Of a stretch of DNA of 21,197 nt, positions 1 to 8,794 are shown one piece after another (positions within the stretch are counted from its first letter, which is position 1; every line of letters starts with the position of its first letter). Source of the DNA: Parasitella parasitica (Eukaryota > Mucoromycota > Mucoromycetes > Mucorales > Mucoraceae). Location: NCBI GenBank assembly GCA_025201805.1, contig MU619332.1, positions 74,035 to 95,231 on the forward strand, written 5' to 3'. The position numbers and the translations under genes were made by a program. The notes beneath the pieces were generated by a model. That model made no database searches. It worked only from the letters and a program-made list of their open reading frames with translations, and was not told the origin of the DNA.

Positions 1-676
1 TTTTGTAATCGTGTCCCAACTCAATTTGGAAATGACCAAAATTTATTTTCATTGGCCCAACCTAGTTTCGTCAACTGTACCTGTTTAATCCCTTATATAT
101 TTTTATTTCTTAAAGTTAGTCAGCTATAAACCAGTTGCTCACTTTTATTAGATCGATCCGTCTTAGAAAATTTGTCTATAAAACCTATTATTCATCTTAA
201 GGAGCTGTGTACCCCCAATAAAAACGAAGGTCGAAAAATATCACCGTAGTTCGGGGGGGGGGGTGTATAAAAGCTCGTCTTAAAATTAAAACTTAACTTG
301 AAACTAATATCTCTACACACGACATGCTTAATTTTAACTTTTTGGTTGTTTTTTATAGTGGCAGATGCCACAACTAAGCCTCTAATAGTGCGATAATCGG
401 CTCATGAGCAGGTTAAGTAAAGTTGGCAATATTTAGATTTATCACTCTGGACAACATATACTACTGAATATCTGTATGTGTATATCGTAAGAAGAATGAC
501 AAGAAAGTTCACCTATTCGCATAAAGTCCATTCACAGAGGTTTGATTGGCTATACAAAATTCTTGCGATTTGAGAGGTTGTTTCTTTTTTTTCTTTTTTC
601 TTCTTGTCGACATATGAACTTCAGCAGTGTTTTAGACACGACTTATAAGTCCTTGACTAAACGACTAATTGCCAAC
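1..676. other. Gene-free 5' flank of the window
   Basis: No convincing coding exon is seen on either strand. The stretch is AT-rich, holds an 11-G homopolymer (253-263) and pyrimidine-rich runs (about 580-605) just before the first gene, which may be part of its promoter or 5' leader. An ATG at 614 is in frame with the ATG at 677 and could extend the exonuclease gene by 21 codons. Confidence 0.5.
253..263 (+). repeat. G11 homopolymer
   Basis: Eleven consecutive G in an otherwise AT-rich flank. The length may be unreliable, since homopolymers are prone to sequencing error and slippage. Confidence 0.9.
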
Positions 677-2815
677 ATGAGTGAAGAGAGTAAATTAAGT
701 CTTGCAAAAACAGAGTGAGAATAAAAAAAAAAGTTGAGCTGACGTCTATGTATAGTAGAAGAGATAGACGCCAAAAAGCCGAAAATTAACGATGACGATC
801 TCCATTTGACAGCTAAACAGAGAAAGAAGGCAACCAAGGCTCTCAAACTGGGAATGGCATATCAAATTGTCGATAACGAATTGGTAAGGGTTCACATTTA
901 TAATGCTATGTGAGCAATGGTTAAGTATAAACTAGACTATCCATCCCAAACTTTTTTTCAAGCAATTTAATGATTTTGCATCCATGAAGGATGCTCGCAA
1001 TTTAATGTTGACTGCATTAGCACCCAAGGGCAAACAATCACGGCTTGCTGATATTCCTAATTTTCCGGGTGTAGCCCCTGTTAAAAAGGCGATAATTTTA
1101 GATGTGCCTATTTTCGATCCGTCCGAGATGGGTTTGCCTATGGAGGCGCGCAGTGTATCCAACGTAGAATCACCCAAAGTGTACGAGCAATTCAAAAATG
1201 AACCCATATATACTTACATTAAACAGATCAATAATGATCAAGACAAAGAGATTTTGGGGTTGGTCAGCGCGGCGGGATTTGACCAGTACAAACGAGTTCA
1301 TGACAGATTTTTGGATCTTTTGGAAGTGCCCTTATCTAAAGGTGAAATTAAAAGAAAAAGAGAGGAAGAGGACAAAGGTATGAGGTCACAATCAACATCA
1401 TATGGTAACATACTTATGCATGCATCACTAGATCCTGATCAAAAGAGGGCTATTGTTCCCGAAGTTTTGATCATGTCTAAAGAAGAGCTGCAAATGGAGG
1501 ATTTCCCTATACCCACTGTTTTGGATCCTGACAGCGTCTTGGAAGATGGTTGGGTAGATACACTACCTGGAACGGGACTAGTACCAAAAAAATTGGTTGC
1601 TTTAGATTGTGAAATGGTCAGTGCAGGTTTAGGATTATGCAATCACAGAAACGCTTACAATTATATTACGTTCTTAGTGTAAAACAGTCAACGGCTATGC
1701 AGTGACACGGGTTGCCTTGGTTGACAGAGGTAATTATCAGGCATTAGAGCATGAGACTCCTATTAACTGTTGGTACTATATTTATACATCTTTATTGCAG
1801 AAAACAATCAACTGATCAACGAACTGGTTAAGCCCAATGAGGAAATTACAGACTATGTGACGCACATTAGTGGAGTAGACGAAAAGTCCTTGGTGGGGAT
1901 CAATACCAGCCTGGCCGACATTCAGAAAAAGATCCAGACATTTGTCGATGGAGACACGATCCTTGTGGGCCATGGGCTCGTGAATGACATGAAATGTTTA
2001 AAGATGAGACACCCATACATCATTGACACTGCAGTCATATACCATCACAAAAATGGACCGCCTTACAAGCCAGCGCTTCGCGATCTAACCATTCGATACT
2101 TGAAACGCGCAATACAAATCAGAGATGAGGACAAAAGGCCAGAAGAAGATAAAGGTCATGACCCTTGCGAGGATGCTACTGCAAGTTTAGAGCTTCTGGA
2201 AAGGAAGCTTCGCTATGGTATCAATTATGGTTTGGCAGGATTATGCCAGGTAGAAACTGTCACAGAGTTTTTGAAGCGTAATCATCAACAAGGCGTAGTT
2301 ATCGAGTGTCGTGCTGACCTTGGTCAGCTGATGAGGATGAAATTTGCCGAAAATAGTCGGGATGATTACTGCTCACAAGAAAATGATGAACAAGTAGCTC
2401 AAAAAGTAATTGATCATCACAAGCATAAGGATCTTGTCATTGCTAGATTTGATTTACCTCAAGAATCCGAGAACGATAGGCGGGTCGCATTTTTTAATTT
2501 GTTTGAAAAGATACATCAAGAAATGGAGCCTAATACTGTCTACTGTATTACCACAGGCTATAGATCCAATAAGCAACGTGAAGCGTAAGTATCACGTCTG
2601 TACAAAATGGCCGTTTCTGACTCAAAGATATTCGCAGACTAAGAGAAAAGCGCGTTGCATTTAAGAAAATGTTGAAACTTGTGGGTTTAGCTGATATTCC
2701 CATGGAGAAGCGTTGGAGCATAGAAGATGAACACTTGCTAGAAAAGATTGCTGATGACACTCGCCGAGGATTTATATTTGCAACTATCAAGAATCCTCGA
2801 GTCAAGTTGCAATAA
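677..2815 (+). CDS. Rex1/RNH70-like 3'-5' RNA exonuclease (DEDDh)
   Basis: Spliced gene; exons about 677-698, 756-883, 963-1626, 1688-1729, 1801-2584, 2638-2815, giving about 605 residues. All introns are short GT-AG. After splicing, the exonuclease core carries the family motifs in order: Exo I DCEM (Asp codon at 1605, about residue 265), a strand reading NGYAVTRVALVDR, the block LVKPNEEITDYVTHISGV, Exo II VGHGLVNDMKCL (about 1966-2001), and Exo III HDPCEDATASLELL (about 2157-2198) with the catalytic His and Asp. Proteins of this type (yeast Rex1, animal REXO1/REXO5) trim 3' ends of 5S rRNA, tRNA and other RNAs in the nucleus. The long N-terminal part and the segment after Exo III (about 200 residues) are usual for the group. 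The first exon is uncertain: the best phase-compatible donor (GTCTTG at 699) is weak, and the stronger GTGAGA at 716 gives a stop in the next exon. The start could also be ATG 614. The stop TAA is followed by AT-rich sequence with no close neighbour on the same strand. Confidence 0.88.
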
Positions 2816-2974
2816 ATAGTATATACTATTTTCATAGCACTAGCGAGATCTCCGGAGATTACTTTCTATTTAGTAGCATTAGCCATCCTTATTATATCTA
2901 GTGTTTCTGAACATGCAGCTATTCCTGAAAGTATGTATGCCAATATGCATGTGCATGAACATGAGGAAGAGACC

Positions 2975-2990
2975 GTGTGTGTGTGTGTGT
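2975..2990. repeat. (GT)8 microsatellite
   Basis: Eight uninterrupted GT units in the intergenic stretch, read directly from the sequence. Likely length-variable between strains. Confidence 0.9.
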
Positions 2991-3145
2991 ATGGTCTAAT
3001 GATGGGCTGGTGAGCTTGAATTGTCTCTGTCCCTGATATTATACAAACGATCAAAGGAAAGCATAATGAGCACCATGCAGATACATGTTGTATCACAATG
3101 AACGTCTTGAAAAAGGAAATTATGGGCGTTAAAGAACTGAAAACA

Positions 3146-3154
3146 TATATAAAT
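3146..3154 (+). promoter_or_regulatory. TATA-like box of the dioxygenase gene
   Basis: TATATAAAT lies 61 bases before the presumed ATG at 3215, followed by a pyrimidine-rich tract (TTTTTTTCTCTC). The distance fits a TATA box with a short 5' leader. Function is inferred from position only. Confidence 0.45.
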
Positions 3155-3214
3155 GTTTAAACTTTGGCGTTTATCCTTTTTTTCTCTCTACATTTTCGCT
3201 ACAATATAAACAAC

Positions 3215-5659
3215 ATGTTGGGACCATCTCCTATTCCAAAGGTACGAAACTATTTTGAAACGAAATAAACAGAAAAGAGGAGAAAGATAGCTAACTGTTT
3301 TGAACAGCAGCAAGAACAACAACAACAACGCCAACATCGATTCAACGATTTCCTTTCCATGATCAAAGATGAGATGCAAGAAAATGATCTCTGGAAGTTT
3401 TTCGAAACTATCGCAAATGAAATGGGGCGAAAGGGCCAAGACTCTTCCCCCACTGTGCCTCCAACTCCTTCTAGCGCTCCTACTGGTGCTAAGTGGACTC
3501 TGAACGCCCTGAATGATAACTTTAAGGCCGTGTTCCACATCAATTCTACCAATACTGGTGCTATTAAGGATTTTTTCACTTTGACTCCCAGAGATCAGTT
3601 TACTTTACTGGCAGCAATGATTGAAAGGTAAGCATTCAAAAGATAAGGCGGGTCAACTATACATCTAACAACCGCTGGTCTCTATAGATTGCTCAGTAAG
3701 AATTCACCTACTAATGATCGCCGCAATACGTTTGAAAATGTCATGAATATTTTGGGGCGTTTGAGCCCTGATCAAAGTGATTTGATGTATGTCGTTACTC
3801 AACCATTGATTGAGATGTATCATGTTAGTACCGTTTTCAATGGATATGTAGAGAAAGGGAGCAAAGCAGGATTCTAACCAAGTGATATTAAATAGAACGA
3901 CATCCCCAAGCCTTTTATTAACTATGTGGGAAAGCAGTTCCGTTCTGCAGATGGTAGCGAGAACAGTGTTCTTTATCCCAGTGTTGTAAGTTTTATTTGA
4001 CTTGGAATGCGAGGATAGATGATTCAACGTATATTTAGGGCCAAGCTGGAAACAATTACGTTCGGTCTGTCACCAGCACCAGCAGAAACAATCCCAATTT
4101 ACCATCACCTAAGGAAGTGTTTGATAAGCTATTGAAGAGACCTGATGGAGTGTTCAAAGAGCATGAGGGTGGTATTAATATGTTGCTATTTTATTTGGCC
4201 ATCATTATTACCCATGACTTGTTTTACACAGACCCAAACAATCCAATGCGTAACTTGACAACTAGTTATTTGGACATGTAAGTAATTCGACTCATTAATA
4301 ATACTTAATTCACCGTATACCTAACTTCGTGTCACTATAAAAGGTCTCCTCTGTATGGAAATAGCCGTAAGGATCAAGAGTCAGTCCGTCAAATGGAGTT
4401 TGGTCTGTTGAAACCCGATCAATGGTTTGATAGACGTCTCGTCATTCAACCAGCTGGTGTCGCAGGTCTCATGGTAGTGTTCTCCCGCAATCACAATTAC
4501 ATTGCAAAGCAATTACTGGAAATTAACGAAAATGAGCGCTTCTCTTATGGCCATGGTAAGAGATTGAAAACCAAGGAAGAGCAAGATGAGAAGCTATTCC
4601 AAACAGCTCGTTTGGTTAACAATGGCTGTTACGTCAATATTATCATCCACGACTATATTCGTACGATTAATGGCACTGCTGCTGACTCAAATTTCTTCCT
4701 CGATCCCTTTGCTACCCCTAGCAACCCCACGGATGGCAACGCTGTTTCCATTGAATTCAATGCTATTTACCGTTGGCATGCAGCCATTGGTAAGGAAGAC
4801 TCTGAATGGCTCACTGAAGTGATGAACTTGCTTATGGCCAAAATGCAGGCTAGTCGTAAAGAGGAAAGCTATCCTGGCCTTGATAGTTCATTGATTAACA
4901 AAGGTGCTCAAACAGACAGTATATTTGACCGATTGCTGGAAGGATTCAACGAGCATTTTGTCAAGGCTAGTCCTGAGGAATTGGCAAGAGGTCTGCCAAT
5001 TGCAGGCACCCACCGTGCAGAGGATGGTGCTTTTGCTGATACAGATATCCTTCGATTACTGAGAAATGGATACAAGCAACGAGCATCTGAACTTGGTAAT
5101 GGCCTCAATACGCCCGCAGCATTAGAACACGTAGAAATTGCCGGTATCAACCAGGCCCGTATTCTCGACACCTGTTATTTCAATGATTTCAGAAAGTTTT
5201 TACGTTTGACAACATTGGATACATTCGAAGATTTCTCTGAAAAAAAGGAAGTCCAGGACGCTTTGAAAGAGTTGTACGGTCACCCTGATAAAGTGGAATT
5301 GTATGCTGGTTTGATGGTCGAACGTGCCAAGCCAACGGGTTTAAGATTGCCCTATTCCATGGGTAGAGCAATTTTGAGTGATGCTGTCAATTTATTGAGG
5401 AACGGTAAGTGTAGAATTTGTAATTTGCAACACAAAAATGCTCATTATGATATCATTACTAGATCGTATTTTATCCAAGGAACTAACACCTGCCAACTTG
5501 ACCAATTGGGGTTATGACTACACTCTTGGTGATCCCAAATCCAACAACCGTGTTTTACCCACTATGTTAAGCAGCCTCTTACCCAATGGATCTACCGAAG
5601 CTTTTACTAAGGAAGAGCTCAGAACTTTGTTCCAAACACCCGGGTTCAACAAGAAGTAA
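3215..5659 (+). CDS. Ppo/linoleate diol synthase-like fatty-acid dioxygenase, no P450 domain
   Basis: Exons 3215-3241, 3308-3627, 3688-3823, 3896-3985, 4039-4277, 4344-5404 and 5463-5659 give 689 residues. The sequence matches the animal haem-peroxidase fold as used in fungal psi-factor producing oxygenases: the distal-His block ITHDLFY (His about 250), the DMSPLYGNS turn split by an intron, and the proximal block YRWH (Tyr about 413, His about 416) in which Tyr carries the catalytic radical and His binds haem iron. In this family the dioxygenase turns linoleic or oleic acid into hydroperoxides that feed oxylipin signalling. Typical Ppo proteins continue into a cytochrome P450 half of about 400 residues; here the protein ends at FQTPGFNKK with a stop and no P450 exons follow. 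The product would therefore be the hydroperoxide, not a diol, unless another enzyme acts. The N-terminus has a Gln-rich patch (residues 10-17). The very short first exon (9 codons) is supported by frame, GTACGA donor and a good ATG context (CAACATG). Confidence 0.9.
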
Positions 5660-6121
5660 ATATATACCTTAAAAAAAAAGGATATATGCTTATGAAGATA
5701 TATGATTATGACAAAAGGATATTCTAGTATATGATTATGAAAACTTATGAATCTTTATTGATCCGGTTTCCCCCTCCTTTTCATCATTTATTCTAATAAA
5801 AAACTAATTGAAAAACAAAAAACAAAAAAAAAGCAAATATCGCAGATGAGTGTCGTCTTGTGTTGTTTGACTAATCGTTTCATATACTGATCGACTATTT
5901 CACTATTAAACTGTATTTAACCCTCACAGTGTGATTCAAATGTGCAACCTACAAAGTAACAAATAAACGTGGTTACATTAACAGATAGAAAAAGATTGGG
6001 GCACCAATAGAGTCAGTTCTACAAGAAATTTTATTTTTCAAAAGCTAATATATGTACAGAATATATAATAAAAGAGGAACAGAGGGGAAGAAGGGTATCA
6101 TGTAAGTCGACAGGTCGAATT
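5660..6121. other. Intergenic, 3' flanks of two converging genes
   Basis: Downstream of the dioxygenase stop and downstream of the minus-strand zinc-finger gene, so it holds both 3' ends. Three loose copies of a GATATATGNTTATGA-type unit occur at about 5680-5750, and an AATAAAA near 5791 may serve as polyadenylation signal. A-rich runs at 5670 and 5810-5835. No coding exon seen. Confidence 0.5.
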
Positions 6122-6412
6122 TTAATGCTGATATAATTGTTGATGATTGGCAAGATTTCCTTTGGAATGAAACTTACGTTGACATGAGTTGCATCGGACA
6201 ACCGATGATCGACAATGTTTGATGGCGATTTGTCTTTGTTGTTGCTCTTGCTGAAACTTGATTGATGTCGCTGATGTCATGACATTTTCTTCTAATTCAT
6301 CCAAAGGCCAACCATAATAATAACATTGTTGTGGTCGACTATAAATCTTCGCAATGGCAGAGTTTTTTGATGGTGGAGTCGCATTAGCGGCGGTGGATAA
6401 TGGAGCTAGCAT
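6122..6412 (-). CDS. Small single C2H2 zinc-finger protein
   Basis: An intronless 96-residue frame whose last 23 residues form one classical zinc finger: Cys74-x2-Cys77-x12-His90-x5-His96, with a Phe (F81) at the usual core position. His96 is the last residue, so the protein ends exactly on the metal ligand. The middle holds a Gln-rich patch (FQQEQQQRQ) and no other known domain. Single C2H2 fingers bind DNA, RNA or protein; the target cannot be read. I chose the ATG at 6412 rather than the in-frame ATG at 6466 because a TATA-like motif at 6471-6478 sits only a few bases before 6466, which would leave no leader, but about 60 bases before 6412. The earlier start would add a hydrophobic, signal-like stretch (RFSLLFSFILIYIYIY) that looks like translated AT-rich leader. 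A GTAAGT inside the finger codons is a potential splice donor but using it would destroy the finger. Confidence 0.55.
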   Translation of the reverse strand: MLAPLSTAANATPPSKNSAIAKIYSRPQQCYYYGWPLDELEENVMTSATSIKFQQEQQQRQIAIKHCRSSVVRCNSCQRKFHSKGNLANHQQLYQH

Positions 6413-6470
6413 TGTATATATGTAAATGTATATGAGAATGAAAGAAAAAAGGAGGGAAAAACGCACAGGT

Positions 6471-6478
6471 ATTTATAT
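6471..6478 (-). promoter_or_regulatory. TATA-like box of the zinc-finger gene
   Basis: On the minus strand the bases read ATATAAAT, about 60 bases before the ATG at 6412. It overlaps the end of an open coding-like remnant (stop TAA at 6475-6473). Role inferred from spacing. Confidence 0.4.
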
Positions 6479-6705
6479 CTTTTTACCATATATGCGGGAC
6501 AGCATTTCGCTCACTTTCTCTCTAAAAATGGGTCTCACATGATGCACCTCATCATTTGAAAGTAATGTGGGTAAACCACCCTTTTGTTTGTCAACTGAGA
6601 GCGGAATATCTTAGAGCTTTCTTTTCCAAGTAAAGTCTTGCAGCTTGTAACCTGACCATATCGTCAAAGTTAAAAGAGACATAAGGAAACCATCCAATAA
6701 GCACA
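6473..6705 (-). pseudogene. Frame-broken coding remnant beside the Fanzor element
   Basis: On the minus strand two protein-like frames lie end to end. The first, from the element border at 6705 to about 6598, contains GWFPYVSFNFDDMVRLQAAR and LYLEKKALR. The second, 6610-6473, reads IPLSVDKQKGGLPTLLSNDE, then VHHVRPIFREKVSEMLSRIY and ends GKKI-stop. They are one base out of frame at about 6612 (CTAAGATATT), so either a one-base deletion broke a gene, or an intron with acceptor CTCTCAG at about 6595 joins them differently. I do not recognise the family. Its upstream continuation is cut off by the TIR at 6705; the far flank (8795 onward) shows a possible acceptor site (CTTCTCAACCAG) and can be read into it only with a further shift. 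Confidence 0.3.
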
Positions 6706-6733
6706 TTAAGAGCATCTCCAACAGAGATGCTAA
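6705..6733 (+). repeat. Left terminal inverted repeat
   Basis: 29 bases, exact reverse complement of 8766-8794. Within it AGCATCTC and GAGATGCT are complementary around a CAACA loop, so each end can itself fold into an 8-bp hairpin. It begins ATTAAGAGC, so TTAA sits at the outer edge. The flanking bases outside (GCAC) do not match those on the right. Confidence 0.9.
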
Positions 6734-6882
6734 TTTTACAAAATTTCCAGAAGAAAATTGCTGAGAGGACGATACTTTCTTTTTTTTTTTGGACAATTTT
6801 ACTCACCTGTAATGGTGTATAGGATAAACCGAATACCCATGGCGTATCAAAGAGTAATGTCAATGACACACAATGCTTGCAA

Positions 6883-8262
6883 TTATTCTTTTGATTCAGA
6901 ACGCTGGAATGGTGAAAGACGAACGCCATTGTTTCTTGCTGCATGTAAAAATATGTTGAGGATGTTTTTTGCAGCCATTATATTGCGATTCCAGTAATAT
7001 TACAAGCTACAAGCTGTTGCTTGACACTGTAATACAGAATGTACTCTTCGCTTTGCTGATCGTTGCACAACGTTTTCAACATTTCTTTTTTTGCAGCTGT
7101 TGCAGACTTGACTGGTGAGGTATTCGTCTACTATTTGGACTGTAACACCACGATTTTCTTTACATTTTTGAAGAGCTTTTATGATAGTCTTTGTAGGTCC
7201 ATCTCCATAGGCAATGATGATTTTATTTGCCTTAACTGATCCATCAAGTGGTGGAGGGCGGGAGTAAGAATTGTTGTTTCCCGTTGCTGTCTTCACATTG
7301 GTGGACGCACCCGCACGATATTTGATGCTATCATGAGTAAACATCTTGACTATTCGCTGAAGGCTTTTTGCTTCTTTCTATAACATCTAAACTTTAATTT
7401 TGAAGACCTATTCCATTTGGTTAACACATCTTTAAAATATGTACAAGTGTTTGCTACACTTACCAAAGGCCTCTGTTATAAAATTCATACATTGTATCGT
7501 AGGATTCTATACGCTTTATGCAAGCAATCAAGAATTTTGAAACTTCTCCGGTTTTTAATGAATCCAGTTATGTTATCAGTCTATGAGTGTTTGTGTGCTT
7601 CGCTTGATGAATCTTTTGAATGTGAGCTGCATCATTAAACCAACACAAGTGATAATACTCCTTTTGACCAAGTTATCTCACTCTACCAGCTTGGTCAAAT
7701 ATAGTAAAAACCGTGTTAATCCCAGGGTCTACCACCCACACTTGGCACCCATTGTCAATATCTGTTTTCAGGTCAGATGGCTTTACGGGAAGGGAGTCTT
7801 TCTTCTTTTTTGCTGTAATTCTTGAACCACCTTCTTTTCTTTTCGTTTTGGACAGAGTTTACTGGTAGACCTTGCATGATCTGTCTGTTTACATGAAGGA
7901 CACAGCATTGGTTTGTTGGATTTGTTTTGTTTCTTGAACTCCTCTAAAGCAACAATTTTGTCTTCTTTCTGTTGGACTTTCTTAGATAAAGTAAGAGTTT
8001 TGCTGGAAGAAGAGCCTATATCATTAAATGAGCTAGCAGTCTTTTCTGTTGTGCTAGAAGCCTTTGCTGTTGAACTCGAAGCATCGTTGGTGGTGGGAAT
8101 ACCTGGTGTTGTCAAATCAGCCCCTTCTTTTTGGTGATTCAAATCTGCAACTAAAACATAGTAAGACATATATTCTTTTCACAATGTATGTGTTAGATAT
8201 TTACTTCTTATAGCTCTCTTTCCTTTCCTATCTGGTGGATCGTCTTTATGTTTACGCTTCAT
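6883..8262 (-). pseudogene. Fanzor (eukaryotic TnpB-like RNA-guided nuclease), decayed
   Basis: Minus strand. Exon 1 (8262-8205) begins MKRKHKDDPPDRKGKR and joins across a 54-nt intron (8204-8151, CTAAC branch site) to an N-terminal region that is Ser/Thr-rich, then Lys-rich, with a knuckle-like CPSC...H...C (about 7830-7890). After a one-base frame change near an A6 run (about 7805) comes the RuvC-I block WVVDPGINTVF, Asp codon at 7729-7727. Next is KEYYHLCWFND and a helical region with in-frame TAA codons at 7675, 7570 and 7462, then a further shift before LQRIVKMFTHDSIKYRAG (about 7360-7310). The C-terminal zinc ribbon follows: VDEYLTSQVCNSC and LQC-x4-C. An in-frame TAA (7002-7000) precedes the RuvC-III block WNRNIMAAKNI, where the catalytic Asp is Asn (6984-6982). 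The frame ends at 6883. Intact relatives are RNA-guided DNA nucleases; this copy cannot make a full active protein. Confidence 0.85.
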
Positions 8263-8765
8263 ATATGTGTGAGGAGTAAATTCAGGAAAGAAAAAGAAGG
8301 GATGAACTTACAACATTCAGTGATGTATTATGTTGAATTTGAAAAATTAGGCTCAATACAAAATCTCAAAGTGCATTACGATCAACACAGTGGATACTCG
8401 AAAAAAAAAAGAGTATAGTGTATAAACTTTAACTAACTATACAAACTTTATTAACATTTCCTAAAATGGCCAGTATTTCTGTCCTGAATGCTCATATTAA
8501 TGTTAGAAGTGTGAGGTTTATAGTATGAGATATATAAATATGGGTTGAATAAAAGTAGTGAGCACCAGCTCCTGTTTTGAAAGTAGAACGACTTTGCATA
8601 AAGAAGAAAAGGTATGAGGAAAATAGCAAAAGAGAATACAATGGATTCAAGAGCCAAGGGAGTAATTCAAAGAGCTTCAGAGATAAAAAAGCAAAGCAAC
8701 AGTAAGCAAGCAGACAAAACATTTCCGGGTTGTAAAAAAAAGGGGTGCTTTAAATGGCTTTTTGT

Positions 8766-8794
8766 TTAGCATCTCTGTTGGAGATGCTCTTAAT
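8766..8794 (-). repeat. Right terminal inverted repeat
   Basis: Exact 29-base inverse of 6705-6733, reading TTAGCATCTCTGTTGGAGAT and ending in CTCTTAAT. It carries the same internal 8-bp hairpin and the outer TTAA (8790-8793). Confidence 0.9.

Larger units (their letters stand above)
2816..3214. other. Intergenic, with microsatellite and promoter
   Basis: Separates the exonuclease gene from the dioxygenase gene. It holds a (GT)8 microsatellite and a TATA-like motif, both listed separately. No coding exon recognised. Confidence 0.6.
6705..8794. mobile_element. TIR-bounded DNA element carrying a dead Fanzor gene
   Basis: The element is bounded by perfect 29-bp inverted repeats (6705-6733 and 8766-8794). 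If the palindromic TTAA at 6706-6709 and 8790-8793 is the target duplication, the TIRs proper are 24 bp and start GAGCATCTCCAACAG. The only recognisable gene inside is the minus-strand Fanzor pseudogene; no DDE transposase is seen, so the copy would be moved in trans or by a partner. TTAA duplications are typical of piggyBac and Sola3, but the ends do not identify a superfamily; a TA target (Tc1/mariner) cannot be excluded. Fanzor genes riding inside eukaryotic DNA transposons are established knowledge. The 8263-8765 part is AT-rich with no clear gene and probably holds the promoter; 6734-6882 is the non-coding 3' side. Confidence 0.75.

Noticed and set aside
3188-3579. Two minus-strand open frames of about 110 residues
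   Set aside because: They lie antisense to exons 1-2 of the dioxygenase, have no family resemblance, and the plus-strand reading is continuous with a conserved protein.
6413-6466. Upstream ATG giving the zinc-finger protein a signal-peptide-like N-terminus
   Set aside because: A secreted C2H2 finger is unlikely and the TATA-like motif sits directly in front of this ATG; the hydrophobic run is an AT-rich leader read as protein.
7417-8137. Plus-strand open frames inside the Fanzor element
   Set aside because: They are antisense to recognised Fanzor motifs and show no domain of their own.
8451-8722. Hydrophobic minus-strand frames near the right end of the Fanzor element
   Set aside because: AT-rich composition alone gives Phe/Leu/Tyr-rich frames; no start context, no conserved pattern, and two frames overlap.
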